Below, one piece after another: positions 1 through 8,831 of a DNA stretch of 60,737 nucleotides. Location: positions 1 through 60,737 of the forward strand of contig JAQYVF010000021.1 in the NCBI GenBank assembly GCA_030145625.1. Reading direction: 5' to 3'. The translations under genes and the position numbers were made by a program. Origin of the DNA: Desulfocapsa sp. (GTDB taxonomy: Bacteria > Desulfobacterota > Desulfobulbia > Desulfobulbales > Desulfocapsaceae). The notes beneath the pieces are model-generated. The model made no database searches, was not told the DNA's origin, and saw only the letters and a program-made list of their open reading frames with translations. Positions within the stretch are counted from its first letter, which is position 1. Each line of letters starts with the position of its first letter.

Positions 1-533
1 ATGGCTTGAGGTAACTGTTGATCTTTTGTTCCAGTTGGTTCAGATTCATTGACAGTAATATCACTGGTAAGTGCGGTGCCGCTATTATCAAAGACACGCA
101 TACGGGTATCGATATCGGCATCAGCTGCTTCTGTCTCGCAGGTCCAGGTAATGACGAAGCCACCATCTGCCAAAGCGGCTGCCTGGGGGGACTCCTGGTC
201 CAGGGTGGTGGTTGTGGAGGCAGTTATAACAGAACCAAGAGCTGCGCCACTGGAGTTAAACATCTGATAAAAAATGCCATCGCCATCGCCATCAAATGAC
301 GTTGGGATATCTGTATTGTTGCGAGTCTCCCAAACTGCCACAAAATTCCCATTACTGAGCTCAGTGACACTTGCATTCTCCATAAATCCAGTATCGTGGG
401 TGCCCCCTGCCAATACGATACTTGCGGTTAATGGATCCCCGGCAGCAGCTCTTCCAACAGTGGGAAGCAGCAATGAAAATGTCATTATTAGGCTAAGGAG
501 AGAGAGGGGAATTCGTACAGGAAAAGACGCCAT
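1..533 (-). CDS. Secreted repeat protein, N-terminal part (cut by left edge)
   Basis: Reading the minus strand from an ATG at 533 gives an open frame of 177 codons that runs off the left edge, so only the N-terminus is visible. GGTGAGG lies about 7 nt before the ATG. Residues 1-30 form a signal peptide (MASFPVRIPLSLLSL, then a hydrophobic core, cleavage near GRAAA). After it come two units of a roughly 60-residue repeat built on 'L-(A/S)-(D/N)-G-(G/N)-F-V-x-x-W ... F-(D/N)-x-S-G-x-A-L', with a DGDGDG stretch between. Such units are typical of large extracellular, often calcium-binding, adhesin- or RTX-like proteins. Total size, C-terminal anchor and function cannot be seen. The opposite strand has short open frames but these look like shadows. 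Confidence 0.75.
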   Translation of the reverse strand, partial: MASFPVRIPLSLLSLIMTFSLLLPTVGRAAAGDPLTASIVLAGGTHDTGFMENASVTELSNGNFVAVWETRNNTDIPTSFDGDGDGIFYQMFNSSGAALGSVITASTTTTLDQESPQAAALADGGFVITWTCETEAADADIDTRMRVFDNSGTALTSDITVNESEPTGTKDQQLPQA

Positions 534-949
534 AGTATACCTCACCAAAAGTTAAAGAACACAAAATATGGTGGTTGATGATAACCGGAGGCGATAAATA
601 ATTGTCTTTTGGGCTGTCTCAAAAAATAAACTGTAAATCCCCTCTCTTTATCTAATTAAATGTAATGCTATCGTATTTTATTTTCTTTATCTATGGTTTT
701 TTAAAAAAAATCTATTGATATGATTCACTAATGCTGAGAGAAATACATGAATTAATTTGTTAGGTTACAGGATTCTTCTTCACGCGCCATTTTGTATTTC
801 TTGATTAGCAGATCTTGACTGGAGACTGATAAGAAATGATAAGAAATCGCTTTGCCGAGCAAGCGATCAGGAAAAGTAAAAATGCTCAAAAGACCATTTT
901 TCACTTCAAAACAGTCCGAAAAAATGCCTTTGTCTCTCGATGATACGAT

Positions 950-1387
950 GGGAATCCGGCGAGGCCTGTAAGCAGACACATCGATAATTTTCACCTCATC
1001 GACGCCCTCCCCTTCAGTTCCGTTAACCTCTTCTGCTCTTTTCCGCCGTTCTCCCCGCATACGATTTGAATACCAGCCATGCTAGCGGACAAGCTGAAAA
1101 CTTCTTTCAGGAATATGCTGGGTAATGGCAGCAATAAACTCTTCTGCTGTGAAAATGGAAAAATTCTTTTTGTTTTTGCCGTGAGTTATTTTAGATCGAT
1201 AGACAAGCATATCGGTTTTATCGTTATAGCCGAGCTTCGAAGTAGAAAAAGGACTTCGGATGATATACTGCGAAAGGGCCGTCAAGCCAGTCTGATCACC
1301 CCTTGCAATCCGAACAGAGTTGTCCACATTGAAACCGGAAGTATACCGCCATTTCATAATCATGGTGACAAATGTCTCCTGTTTCGT
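950..1387 (-). pseudogene. IS91-family (Y2) transposase remnant with in-frame stop
   Basis: Two minus-strand open frames in the same phase, 1363-1082 and 1060 downward, together match the C-terminal half of IS91-like transposases as I know them: WRYTSGFNVDNSVRIAR, YIIRSPFS, VYRSKITHGKNKKNF, FIAAITQHIPE, then GWYSNRMRGERRKR and IIDVSAYRPRRIP. They are separated by one TAG at 1084-1082, where intact relatives read R-Y-Y-G-W-Y-S-N; here it is R-stop-H-G-W-Y-S-N. The next upstream in-frame stop is just beyond 1387, so the N-terminal half (zinc-binding and HUH region) is missing. Resemblance stops after RRIP near 950; the frame stays open to 752 without recognisable similarity. This is a dead fragment, both truncated and interrupted. 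Confidence 0.8.
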
Positions 1388-1749
1388 TCACTCACTGCTC
1401 GGCCATAAAGGGCTGGCACTGGAGAAGACTGCAGGAAGTTATTAAAACAAACGACTGCAGGGGCCGCTGGGTGTTCCAGGGTTCAGCAGCAAGGCTTTCT
1501 GCTGGGGACGATCTGAAGTAGGAGTGGCTTCAGCCACGAACAGCGTCCCACACTGCGCCAATAGTCAAGTGGAACGCGCCGAGTCTGTTCGCGGATAAAT
1601 CCGCTCCTACTGGAAAAACACAACTGTTTTTGCTCTCTTTCCTTAGGCCACACGGTATCCCCGTGCAGAAGTCAGCAAAATGGAGTTCGTCTGAAAGGTG
1701 AAGGGCTCGACCTGCTACGGAAAAGAGTAAACACTTCCAACTCTCCTCT
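1388..1749. other. Intergenic region holding a REP-like pair
   Basis: There is no credible gene between the transposase remnant and the end of pepN. It contains the inverted REP-like pair at 1518-1610 (separate entry). A 94-codon frame on the minus strand at 1530-1814 overlaps pepN and the REP pair and has no family features. Confidence 0.6.
1518..1610. repeat. REP-like inverted pair A
   Basis: Two short imperfect palindromes in opposite orientation: GTAGGAGTGGCTTCAGCCAC at 1518-1537 (continuing GAACA) and, 43 nt on, TGTTCGCGGATAAATCCGCT from 1586 (continuing CCTAC to 1610). Each unit has the form 'TAGGAGYGG(A/C)TTNANCCGCGAA', which resembles repetitive extragenic palindromes. The pair is downstream of pepN, and a second pair with the same layout is at 5965-6060. 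No RAYT transposase gene is visible in the window. Confidence 0.7.
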
Positions 1750-4368
1750 TCACCCTTCCAGGCTCCGGCGTACCATCTCAAAGACATCTCCGGAAAGACC
1801 ATCCTTTGCTGCAATGCGCTGCAACTGCGCCTGCATCAGTTCCTGCCGCTTTTGATCATAGCGTTTCCAGGTGGCAAAGGGGGTGGTCAGACGAGAGGCG
1901 ATCTGGGGATTACGTGAATCGAGGGTCAGTATCTGATCAGCCAGGAAGCGATAGCCTTCTCCATCGTCACTGTGGAAACGGACATGATTGCTGCCGAAGG
2001 CCCCTATCAGTGAGCGGACCTTATTGGGGTTAGCAAGAGAAAAAGCCGGATGATCCATCAGGGCCCGGACCGACTCCAGGGTTTGCGGCAGACTGGAAGT
2101 AGCCTGGAGGATAAGCCACTTGTCCATGACCAGTCCGTCTGTTTTCCACTTTTCATAAAAATTATCCAGCAGTTCCTGCCGCTCTGCGATAGCACAGTGG
2201 CTAAGGGCCGCCAATACTGCAATGACATCTGTCATATTGCCACCCTTCTCGTACTGGGCAAGGGCGAGCACCACGTCTTCTTGCGCCGGCTGGTCACCGC
2301 TCAAGAGGTAGGATAAACAAACGTTCTTCAGGCTCCTGCGCCCCATCTGCTCCGGGGATAGTCCATAGTCACCCTGTTCCCGGTTTGCATCGCGGGTTGC
2401 CCTGAACTCTTCCTGCAGGGTCGCAGCCAGTTCCTGACGAACAAATTTACGGGCAAGGTGCAGGTTGTCCGGATCGACAATATCCATCTGCTGGGCAAGA
2501 TAACTCTCTTCCGGTAAGGTTAGGGCCATGGCCAAAAGCGACCTGTCGGTCTCTGTATCCCCAAGAATCTTTCCGACAGCGTCAACAAAGAGTGGATCCA
2601 GGGCAAGGGATTCTCCCCGCTCCCGCTTAGCAGTCAATTCCAGGATAATCGATCCACTCAAACGCAAGGCGGCATCCCATCGATTAAATGGATCATTGTC
2701 ATGGGCCATGAGGAAGGCAAGCTGTTCACGTCCCTGCCCGGTGTCTGCCTTGACCGGAGATGTATAACCACGAAGGAAGGAAAGCATTGGCTGCTCCTGG
2801 AATCCCTTAAACGTAAAGGTCTCCTCTTCCTGCCGCAGCTCCAAAAGATTTGAGGCCAGCGAAATATCTTTTCCTGAACGGTCAAGGAGACCAAAGGCCA
2901 CCGGGATATGAAACGGTTTTTTGCTCTCCTGTCCCGGAGTTGGGGGACAGCTCTGTCGTATCTTCAGGGTATACTCTTCCTCTCCTTGATTCCAATCTTC
3001 TTTCACCTGAAGCAGTGGAGTTCCTGACTGACTGTACCAGAGTTTAAACTGGTCCAGATCAACAGCGGAGGCATCAGCCATGGCAGCAGCAAAGTCATCA
3101 CAGGTCACGGCCTGCCCGTCATGTCTGGCAAAATAAAGATCCATGCCCTTGCGGAAATTTTCCGCACCGAGCAGGGTGTGCATCATGCGAATAACCTCGG
3201 CTCCCTTGTTATAGACCGTCACCGTATAAAAATTATTGATTTCCACATAGGAATCGGGACGTACCGGATGGGCCATGGGACCGGAGTCCTCACGAAACTG
3301 AAAATTGCGCAGGATCCGGACATCGTCAATGCGCTGTACCGCTCTCGAATTCATGTCTGCCGAGAACTCCTGATCGCGAAAGACGGTGAGCCCCTCTTTG
3401 AGGCTGAGCTGAAACCAGTCGCGACAGGTGACCCGGTTACCGGTCCAGTTGTGAAAATATTCGTGGGCAATCACTCCCTCTATTCCCAGATAATCCTGGT
3501 CTGTTGCCGTTTCCTTGCTCGCCAGGACATACTTGGAATTAAAGACATTGAGTCCCTTGTTTTCCATGGCCCCCATATTGAAATCATCCACGGCCACGAT
3601 CATGAAGGTATCCAGATCATATTCCAGACCAAAGACCTCTTCATCCCACTGCATGGCTTTTTTCAGAGAACGCATGGCATGATCACATTTCTCACGGTTT
3701 CTGGCCTGCACATAAATGCGCAGATCGATGTTTCGCCCGGAGCGGGTACAAAAAGTATCCTGAATAAAAACAAGATCCCCTGCCACTAGGGCAAAGAGAT
3801 AACAGGGTTTGGGAAAGGGATCCTGCCATACCGCATAATGGCGACCACCGGAGAGGCCACCCTCTTCCAGGAGATTGCCATTGGAAAGGAGAACGGGGCA
3901 ACTCTCTTTATCCGCTTCAATACGGGTGGTAAAGCGGGCCATCACATCAGGCCGATCCAGATAATAGGTGATCTTGCGGAACCCTTCGGCCTCGCATTGG
4001 GTGCAAAAGTTGCCACTGGAACGATAGAGTCCTTCCAGGGCGGTATTGGCATCGGGGTAGATTTTGGTGGTCGTCTCCAGAACAAACCTGTCCGGAGTTT
4101 CGTGGATGGTCAAGCCGTCCTTATCCTTTACGTAGGCATCTGGCGAAAGCTCTTGGTCATCTATTGCCAGAGAAAGAAGTTCAAGTTCCTGCCCATCCAG
4201 AATAAGTGGTGCCGCTCCCTGGTAGGCATCATTTTTCCTTAGAGAACTCAAGGCACGAACCACACACTCTTTATCAGTGAGAATAAAGGTCAGGTTAATC
4301 TCGTCGATCAGATAGGGCGGTACTTGATAATCTTTTCGATAGATGGTGGAATGAGCTGTCTCAGTCAT
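1750..4368 (-). CDS. pepN: Aminopeptidase N (M1 family)
   Basis: An 872-residue zinc aminopeptidase that removes N-terminal residues from peptides in the cytoplasm. The exopeptidase motif GAMEN is at residues 266-270, and the zinc site HEYFH at 302-306 is followed by the third ligand Glu325 in LSLKEGL. Length and the N-terminal MTETAHSTIYRKDYQVPPY fit the PepN group of proteobacteria (about 870 residues). The ATG at 4368 follows AAGGGAAAAA. The gene stands alone: a 298-nt spacer separates it from the divergent dapL and a REP-like pair lies behind its stop. All catalytic residues are present, so it should be active. Confidence 0.95.
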   Translation of the reverse strand: MTETAHSTIYRKDYQVPPYLIDEINLTFILTDKECVVRALSSLRKNDAYQGAAPLILDGQELELLSLAIDDQELSPDAYVKDKDGLTIHETPDRFVLETTTKIYPDANTALEGLYRSSGNFCTQCEAEGFRKITYYLDRPDVMARFTTRIEADKESCPVLLSNGNLLEEGGLSGGRHYAVWQDPFPKPCYLFALVAGDLVFIQDTFCTRSGRNIDLRIYVQARNREKCDHAMRSLKKAMQWDEEVFGLEYDLDTFMIVAVDDFNMGAMENKGLNVFNSKYVLASKETATDQDYLGIEGVIAHEYFHNWTGNRVTCRDWFQLSLKEGLTVFRDQEFSADMNSRAVQRIDDVRILRNFQFREDSGPMAHPVRPDSYVEINNFYTVTVYNKGAEVIRMMHTLLGAENFRKGMDLYFARHDGQAVTCDDFAAAMADASAVDLDQFKLWYSQSGTPLLQVKEDWNQGEEEYTLKIRQSCPPTPGQESKKPFHIPVAFGLLDRSGKDISLASNLLELRQEEETFTFKGFQEQPMLSFLRGYTSPVKADTGQGREQLAFLMAHDNDPFNRWDAALRLSGSIILELTAKRERGESLALDPLFVDAVGKILGDTETDRSLLAMALTLPEESYLAQQMDIVDPDNLHLARKFVRQELAATLQEEFRATRDANREQGDYGLSPEQMGRRSLKNVCLSYLLSGDQPAQEDVVLALAQYEKGGNMTDVIAVLAALSHCAIAERQELLDNFYEKWKTDGLVMDKWLILQATSSLPQTLESVRALMDHPAFSLANPNKVRSLIGAFGSNHVRFHSDDGEGYRFLADQILTLDSRNPQIASRLTTPFATWKRYDQKRQELMQAQLQRIAAKDGLSGDVFEMVRRSLEG

Positions 4369-4666
4369 ATTTTTTCCCTTTATAGAATGGACTGTCCAGC
4401 TTTGGCATTGACAGCCCTGTCCATTTCATTATATTTTCTCTCCAATATAGACGGAGAAATTCCGCAAGCACTGTAACCAACCACAGTGTACCCAACAATA
4501 TGTTATCAGCTACACATATACAATAAATTGGTATAGGTGCCTCATATTTTCACAATTGTCTGCATCCGCCACAGCCTCGCTGTGCAAAGGCAAGCAATCG
4601 TGGAAAGATGGTATGCCTGTGACAGTTTATCATTATTCACCATAGCAAACTTGAGGGATTCCCCCC
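4369..4666. other. Divergent spacer pepN/dapL
   Basis: A 298-nt region between two genes transcribed away from each other, so both promoters should be here. The only local symmetry I see is CACTGT at 4469-4474 with ACAGTG at 4483-4488. I see no RNA gene or small coding frame. Confidence 0.4.
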
Positions 4667-5890
4667 ATGATCACAATTAATGAGCATTACCTTAAGCTCC
4701 AGGCCTCCTACCTCTTTTCAAATATTGCCAAACGCGTCAACGCCTTTCAGGAGGCCAATCCGGATAAAGAAATCATCCGCCTGGGAATCGGTGATGTCAC
4801 CCGTGCCCTACCCCAGGCCTGCACCAACGCCTTCCACAAGGCCATCGACGAGATGGCCACGGACTCAGGTTTCCATGGATACGGCCCGGAACAGGGCTAT
4901 GAATTTCTTCGTTCAGCCATTGCCAAAAATGATTTTCAAGCCAGAGGAGCCGATATCTCAGCAGACGAAATTTTTGTCAGCGACGGTGCCAAATGCGATA
5001 CCGGTAATATCCAGGAAATCTTCACCACGGACATCAAGGTTGCCATCCCCGATCCGGTTTACCCGGTCTACCTCGACACCAATGTCATGGCAGGCCGAAC
5101 AGGCAACTTTGCAGACGGCAGGTATCAGGGTCTCATATATCTCGATTCGAAAAAAGAAAACAACTATGTCCCCAGCCTGCCAAGCGAAAAGCCGGACCTC
5201 ATATACCTCTGTTTCCCCAATAATCCAACCGGTTCCACCATCACCAAGGCAGAACTGAAGACCTGGGTTGATTATGCCAGGGAAAACAAGGCACTCATCC
5301 TCTTTGATGCCGCCTACGAGGCCTTTATTCGCGACGAATCCTTGCCCAAATCCATCTATGAGATTGAAGGAGCACGGGAGGTGGCCATTGAATTTCGTTC
5401 CTTTTCCAAGAACGCCGGGTTCACCGGAACCCGTTGCGCCTACACCGTGGTTCCCAAAGAATGCTACGCCTTTGATTCCAAAGGTGAAAAGCACTTCATT
5501 CACCCATTATGGAATCGTCGCCACTGCACCAAATTCAACGGGGTCTCCTACCCTGTTCAGCGTGCGGCAGAGGCCGTCTACAGCGAAGAGGGCAAAGCCC
5601 AGACCAAGGCCCTGGTTGCCGGTTATATGAAAAACGCCGATCTCATCGCCAGTGAGATTAAGAAACTGGGATACGATTTTGTCGGTGGAGAAAATTCCCC
5701 CTATATCTGGATCGAAGGCAAACGGGATTCCTGGGAATTCTTCGACATGCTCCTTAACAAAGCTGGAGTAGTCTGTACCCCCGGCGCTGGATTTGGCAAA
5801 TGCGGAGACGGCTACATCAGACTCTCCGCCTTCAACTCCTACGAGAATGTAGAAAAAGCCATGACCAGAATCAAAGCAGCACTGGCCTGA
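4667..5890 (+). CDS. dapL: LL-diaminopimelate aminotransferase
   Basis: A 407-residue fold-type I PLP aminotransferase that converts tetrahydrodipicolinate directly to LL-diaminopimelate, the one-step route for lysine and peptidoglycan precursor synthesis found in plants, chlamydiae and many Desulfobacterota. Family landmarks are [14 protein letters not shown] (37-50), [14 protein letters not shown] (69-82), the FPNNPTG cofactor segment (183-189) and the PLP-binding Lys248 in SFSK. The length is normal for DapL. The ATG at 4667 follows GAGGGATTCCCCCC. It is a single gene with a REP-like pair and a hairpin behind it. Its presence suggests that the succinylase branch (dapD/dapC/dapE) may be unnecessary in this organism, but that is inference. 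Confidence 0.95.
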   Translation: MITINEHYLKLQASYLFSNIAKRVNAFQEANPDKEIIRLGIGDVTRALPQACTNAFHKAIDEMATDSGFHGYGPEQGYEFLRSAIAKNDFQARGADISADEIFVSDGAKCDTGNIQEIFTTDIKVAIPDPVYPVYLDTNVMAGRTGNFADGRYQGLIYLDSKKENNYVPSLPSEKPDLIYLCFPNNPTGSTITKAELKTWVDYARENKALILFDAAYEAFIRDESLPKSIYEIEGAREVAIEFRSFSKNAGFTGTRCAYTVVPKECYAFDSKGEKHFIHPLWNRRHCTKFNGVSYPVQRAAEAVYSEEGKAQTKALVAGYMKNADLIASEIKKLGYDFVGGENSPYIWIEGKRDSWEFFDMLLNKAGVVCTPGAGFGKCGDGYIRLSAFNSYENVEKAMTRIKAALA

Positions 5891-5964
5891 GAGAGGAAAA
5901 CTCGTTCAAGCAGCAAGCAAAACGGCTCAAAGGAGAAAAGTAAATAGAGCTGCGCTCTCTTCCT

Positions 5965-6060
5965 ATGGGAGCTGATTTATCCGCGAATGAGGTGTCGTTG
6001 CGGACCGCTTGTCTGGTTAAGCAGTACGGGGTTTGTTCGCGGTTGAAACCGCTCCTACAT
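5965..6060. repeat. REP-like inverted pair B
   Basis: The same layout as the pair at 1518-1610: a unit ATGGGAGCTGATTTATCCGC from 5965 (continuing GAATGA) and an inverted unit TGTTCGCGGTTGAAACCGCT from 6034 (continuing CCTACAT to 6060), 43 nt apart. Unit sequences differ between copies mainly in the loop. Position behind dapL matches the extragenic habit of REP elements. Confidence 0.7.
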
Positions 6061-6120
6061 AGAGAGGAAATCAATCGCTGTTAACTGCCTGCCAATATTG
6101 AAGAGCTTCCATCACACACT

Positions 6121-6155
6121 TTCACATCCACCGACGCCAAATCGGTGGATGTGAA
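6121..6155. terminator. Perfect 14-bp hairpin between dapL and ispH
   Basis: TTCACATCCACCGA (6121-6134) pairs perfectly with TCGGTGGATGTGAA (6142-6155) across a 7-nt loop. There is no T-run on either side, so it may be a bidirectional mRNA 3' structure between the converging genes rather than a standard intrinsic terminator. Confidence 0.5.
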
Positions 6156-6252
6156 GTTTGACTTTAGAGGACCAAAATAAACTCAATTAGAGATGTTACC
6201 TTCAACCTTCAGCCTCTCCCTCCCAACAACTCCATTTTTCCACTCTCAACTT

Positions 6253-7191
6253 TCAACTGTCCTCTTCCAGTTCTGCCGGCATAAAACTGATACGTTCCTC
6301 TTTACCGCTCATCTCCTGAAATTTTCCAAATCCCAAGGCCTGTAAAAATTGTATAACTCCCTGTACCAATCGTTCCGGGGCCGAGGCCCCGGCAGTAATG
6401 CAAATGGTGGAAACCGACTCCAGCCACTGCATATCAATATCAGTCTCGTCATCAATGAGATAACCGCACATCCCTGCCCGTTCACCCACTTCACGCAATC
6501 TATTGGAGTTGGAACTGTTCTTCGACCCCACAACCAGCAGCATCTCACCACTCTTTGCCAATTCCAATACTGCCTTCTGCCGGTTCAGGGTCGCATAACA
6601 GATATTCGATTTCAATCCCTGGATATCTGCAAAACGATTCAGTAAAATATTTCTAATTCCGGAGATATCATCCTGACTTAAAGTGGTCTGGGTTACATAG
6701 GCAACCCGGGAGGAATCCTTCACCTGTACACTGGCCGCATCCTCTTCCGAGGTAACGATATGGACGCCACCCTCAACTCGCCCTGCAGTTCCTTCAACCT
6801 CAGGATGACGATGATGGCCGATAATCAAGACATCATAGCCTTCACCATGATACCTCTCCACCATGCGGTGAACAGAACCAACAAGGGGACAGGTCCCGTC
6901 AATGGTTCGCAGGCCAAGTGTTTTTGCACGCTCCTCTGTGGCCACCGACACACCATGGGCACTGAAAATACAGATAGCTCCTTTCGGCACCTCTTCCATA
7001 TCATCGACAAAAACCACTCCCAAATCTTCAAGTTCCTGGACCACATGTTTGTTGTGAACAATTTCATGCAGGACATAAACTGGAGCCCCATATTGTTTGA
7101 CTGCCAATTTGACAGTAGCAATTGCCCTTTCCACTCCTGCACAAAACCCTCTAGGATTAGCCAGAATAATTTTTTTAAAAATATTTCCCAT
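6253..7191 (-). CDS. ispH: 4-hydroxy-3-methylbut-2-enyl diphosphate reductase
   Basis: A 312-residue iron-sulfur enzyme (IspH/LytB) that makes IPP and DMAPP in the last step of the MEP isoprenoid pathway. The three cluster-binding cysteines are Cys17 (PRGFCAGV), Cys101 (DGTCPLV) and Cys198 (SNICYATLNRQ). Substrate-site segments HEIVHN (42-47) and SAHGVS (78-83) are present. The usual D-A-T-C-P and L-V-x-K-V-H segments read D-G-T-C-P and L-V-G-S-V-H here, small changes within family range. It is an isolated gene; ispE of the same pathway is at 38-39 kb. Confidence 0.93.
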   Translation of the reverse strand: MGNIFKKIILANPRGFCAGVERAIATVKLAVKQYGAPVYVLHEIVHNKHVVQELEDLGVVFVDDMEEVPKGAICIFSAHGVSVATEERAKTLGLRTIDGTCPLVGSVHRMVERYHGEGYDVLIIGHHRHPEVEGTAGRVEGGVHIVTSEEDAASVQVKDSSRVAYVTQTTLSQDDISGIRNILLNRFADIQGLKSNICYATLNRQKAVLELAKSGEMLLVVGSKNSSNSNRLREVGERAGMCGYLIDDETDIDMQWLESVSTICITAGASAPERLVQGVIQFLQALGFGKFQEMSGKEERISFMPAELEEDS

Positions 7192-7341
7192 TAAGTCCCC
7201 TGTTTATTTTAAAAAAACAATTACCTGAAAAACTATACTATTAGGAAAGAGAATTATACAATATCATTCCAATCTTCAAGGATCTTCCTTTTCACCAAAC
7301 AATCTTTTTTCATTTTTGATTTTTTATTTTCCGTTTGACTT

Positions 7342-7349
7342 GCTATAAT
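7342..7349 (+). promoter_or_regulatory. Extended -10 element before the alcohol dehydrogenase
   Basis: TGCTATAAT is a perfect extended -10 (TGnTATAAT) about 80 nt before the ATG at 7428, in an AT-rich stretch. No good -35 lies 17 nt upstream; extended -10 promoters often lack one. The TTGACT just before it is only 3 nt away and cannot serve as the -35. Confidence 0.45.
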
Positions 7350-7427
7350 ATAGCGTCTAGCATCTATTAGGATTAGGCATTCCAAAGACTTCCAAGAACA
7401 TTTCTCAATACAACAGGAAAATAAATT

Positions 7428-8606
7428 ATGACTTCGTCACAAGCATTTACAGTAACTCAACCAACCCGGATTCAATTCGGAACCGGATCCATTGCAGATC
7501 TTGGTAAGACAGTTAAAGATTTTAACGGGACCAATGTCTTTCTTGTCGTGGATCCTGGCCTTGTTAAAGCAGACCTGATCTCTCCCATCACCGCTCCTCT
7601 GGAAAAAGATAAAATCCCTTTTACCCTATATGATAACATTGATCCGGAACCCGGCCTGAAACTGGCAGACAAAGGCTACAAACTTGCTAAAAAAGCGGGT
7701 TGTGACTGTGTGGTTGGCGTTGGTGGCGGCTCAGCCATGGATGTAGCCAAGGCAATTGCAATCCTCCTCACAAACGGTGGCAAAGCCGTAGATTATCTTG
7801 GTCTGGGACTCATCAAAAAACCGGGCGTACCTAAAATCATGGTCCCCACCTCTGCCGGAACAGGGGCCGAAGTGACCTTCACTGCAGTCTTTATCAATGA
7901 AAAGACAGGCTCCAAGGGAGGAATGAACGGTGACCCGCTGTACCCCGACGCCGCGATCCTTGACCCTGAACTCACCCTCAGTCTGCCGCCTCATGTCACG
8001 GCCTTCACAGGTATCGATGCCCTTACCCATGCACTGGAGGCCTATACCTCCACGCAGGCCCATATCATTTCCGAAATGTATTCACTCGAAGCCATCAGTC
8101 TCATAGCCGGGAGCCTGCCGGCGGCCTTTGCCAATGGTTCTAATCTTCAGGCCCGCTCCGATATGCTCATGGGCTCACTACTCGGTGGCAAGGCACTCGC
8201 CACAGCAGGAGTAGGATTGGTCCATGCCATGGCCTACCCCATGGGAGGCATGTTTGGTATCCCCCATGGACTTGCAAATGCAGTTCTCCTTCCCTATGTA
8301 GTTGAATACAACCAGATAGGAAATATGGAAAAATTTGCCATCCTGGCTGAAATACTTGGCCAAAACACCGATGACCTGACCCAGCGTGAGGCAGCAAGTC
8401 TCTGTGCCGAGGCCCTGTTTGAACTAAACGCCGATGTAGGTATTCCAGCCACCCTCAAAGATCTTGATATCCCCTATGACAAGATCCCTGAAATGGCTGA
8501 AATTGCCCTGACCGTGACCCGCCCTGTGGAAAACAACCCCAGACAACCTACACTGGAAGAAGTCATATCTATTTATGAAGCAGCCTATGATGGTACACCC
8601 TTCTAG
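7428..8606 (+). CDS. Iron-containing alcohol dehydrogenase
   Basis: A 392-residue group III (Fe-dependent) alcohol dehydrogenase using NAD(P)H to interconvert alcohols and aldehydes in the cytoplasm. The dinucleotide-binding segment GVGGGSAMD is at 97-105, TSAGTGAEVT at 141-150, and the metal ligands fit Asp197, His201 (DALTHALEAYTS), His266 (HAMAYPMGG) and His280 (GIPHGLANA). The length is normal. AGGAAAAT precedes the ATG, with an extended -10 element 80 nt upstream. The following genes encode a TAXI TRAP transporter on the same strand, but the 225-nt gap containing an inverted repeat argues for separate transcripts. Substrate cannot be told from sequence. Confidence 0.9.
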   Translation: MTSSQAFTVTQPTRIQFGTGSIADLGKTVKDFNGTNVFLVVDPGLVKADLISPITAPLEKDKIPFTLYDNIDPEPGLKLADKGYKLAKKAGCDCVVGVGGGSAMDVAKAIAILLTNGGKAVDYLGLGLIKKPGVPKIMVPTSAGTGAEVTFTAVFINEKTGSKGGMNGDPLYPDAAILDPELTLSLPPHVTAFTGIDALTHALEAYTSTQAHIISEMYSLEAISLIAGSLPAAFANGSNLQARSDMLMGSLLGGKALATAGVGLVHAMAYPMGGMFGIPHGLANAVLLPYVVEYNQIGNMEKFAILAEILGQNTDDLTQREAASLCAEALFELNADVGIPATLKDLDIPYDKIPEMAEIALTVTRPVENNPRQPTLEEVISIYEAAYDGTPF

Positions 8607-8673
8607 AATTTGACAGAATCGGAAAAAGTCGGGTTCTTTGATGACAGAGTTAACTTTTCCTTATACGAGGCAT

Positions 8674-8723
8674 GCAAATTTGATACACTGAGAATAAGAT
8701 ACATTCCAGTATGTCAAATTTGC
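8674..8723. repeat. Inverted repeat before the TRAP transporter genes
   Basis: GCAAATTTGA (8674-8683) and TCAAATTTGC (8714-8723) are perfect 10-bp inverted arms; pairing can continue inward imperfectly (TACACTG against CAGTATG). It lies 68 nt after the alcohol dehydrogenase stop and 108 nt before the binding-protein start. There is no T-run. It may be a transcript 3' hairpin or an operator. Confidence 0.5.
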
Positions 8724-8831
8724 AGCAATGAAGCAGAGAAATAACGTTAACGACGCCATCAAAAAAACAGTACAGTAAAAATTCACGGGCAGCTCCCCTG
8801 CCCAAACAACCCTCTACAAGGAGCAACAAAC

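Larger units (their letters stand above)
5891..6252. other. Convergent spacer dapL/ispH with REP-like pair and hairpin
   Basis: A 362-nt non-coding stretch between two converging genes. It holds the second REP-like pair (5965-6060) and a 14-bp perfect hairpin (6121-6155). No open frame in it has family features. Confidence 0.6.

Noticed and set aside
752-949. Tail of the minus-strand frame after the transposase match
   Set aside because: The frame stays open, but I see no similarity to transposase or any other family after RRIP, so it is not claimed as coding.
3121-3789. 222-codon open frame on the plus strand
   Set aside because: It lies wholly antisense to pepN, has no ribosome site or family motif, and its composition is that of a complementary-strand shadow.
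4958-5503. 181-codon open frame on the minus strand
   Set aside because: It is antisense to dapL over its conserved cofactor region; no recognisable motif.
7334-7349. TTGACT followed closely by TATAAT as a standard promoter
   Set aside because: The two boxes are only 3 nt apart, so they cannot form a -35/-10 pair; kept only as an extended -10.
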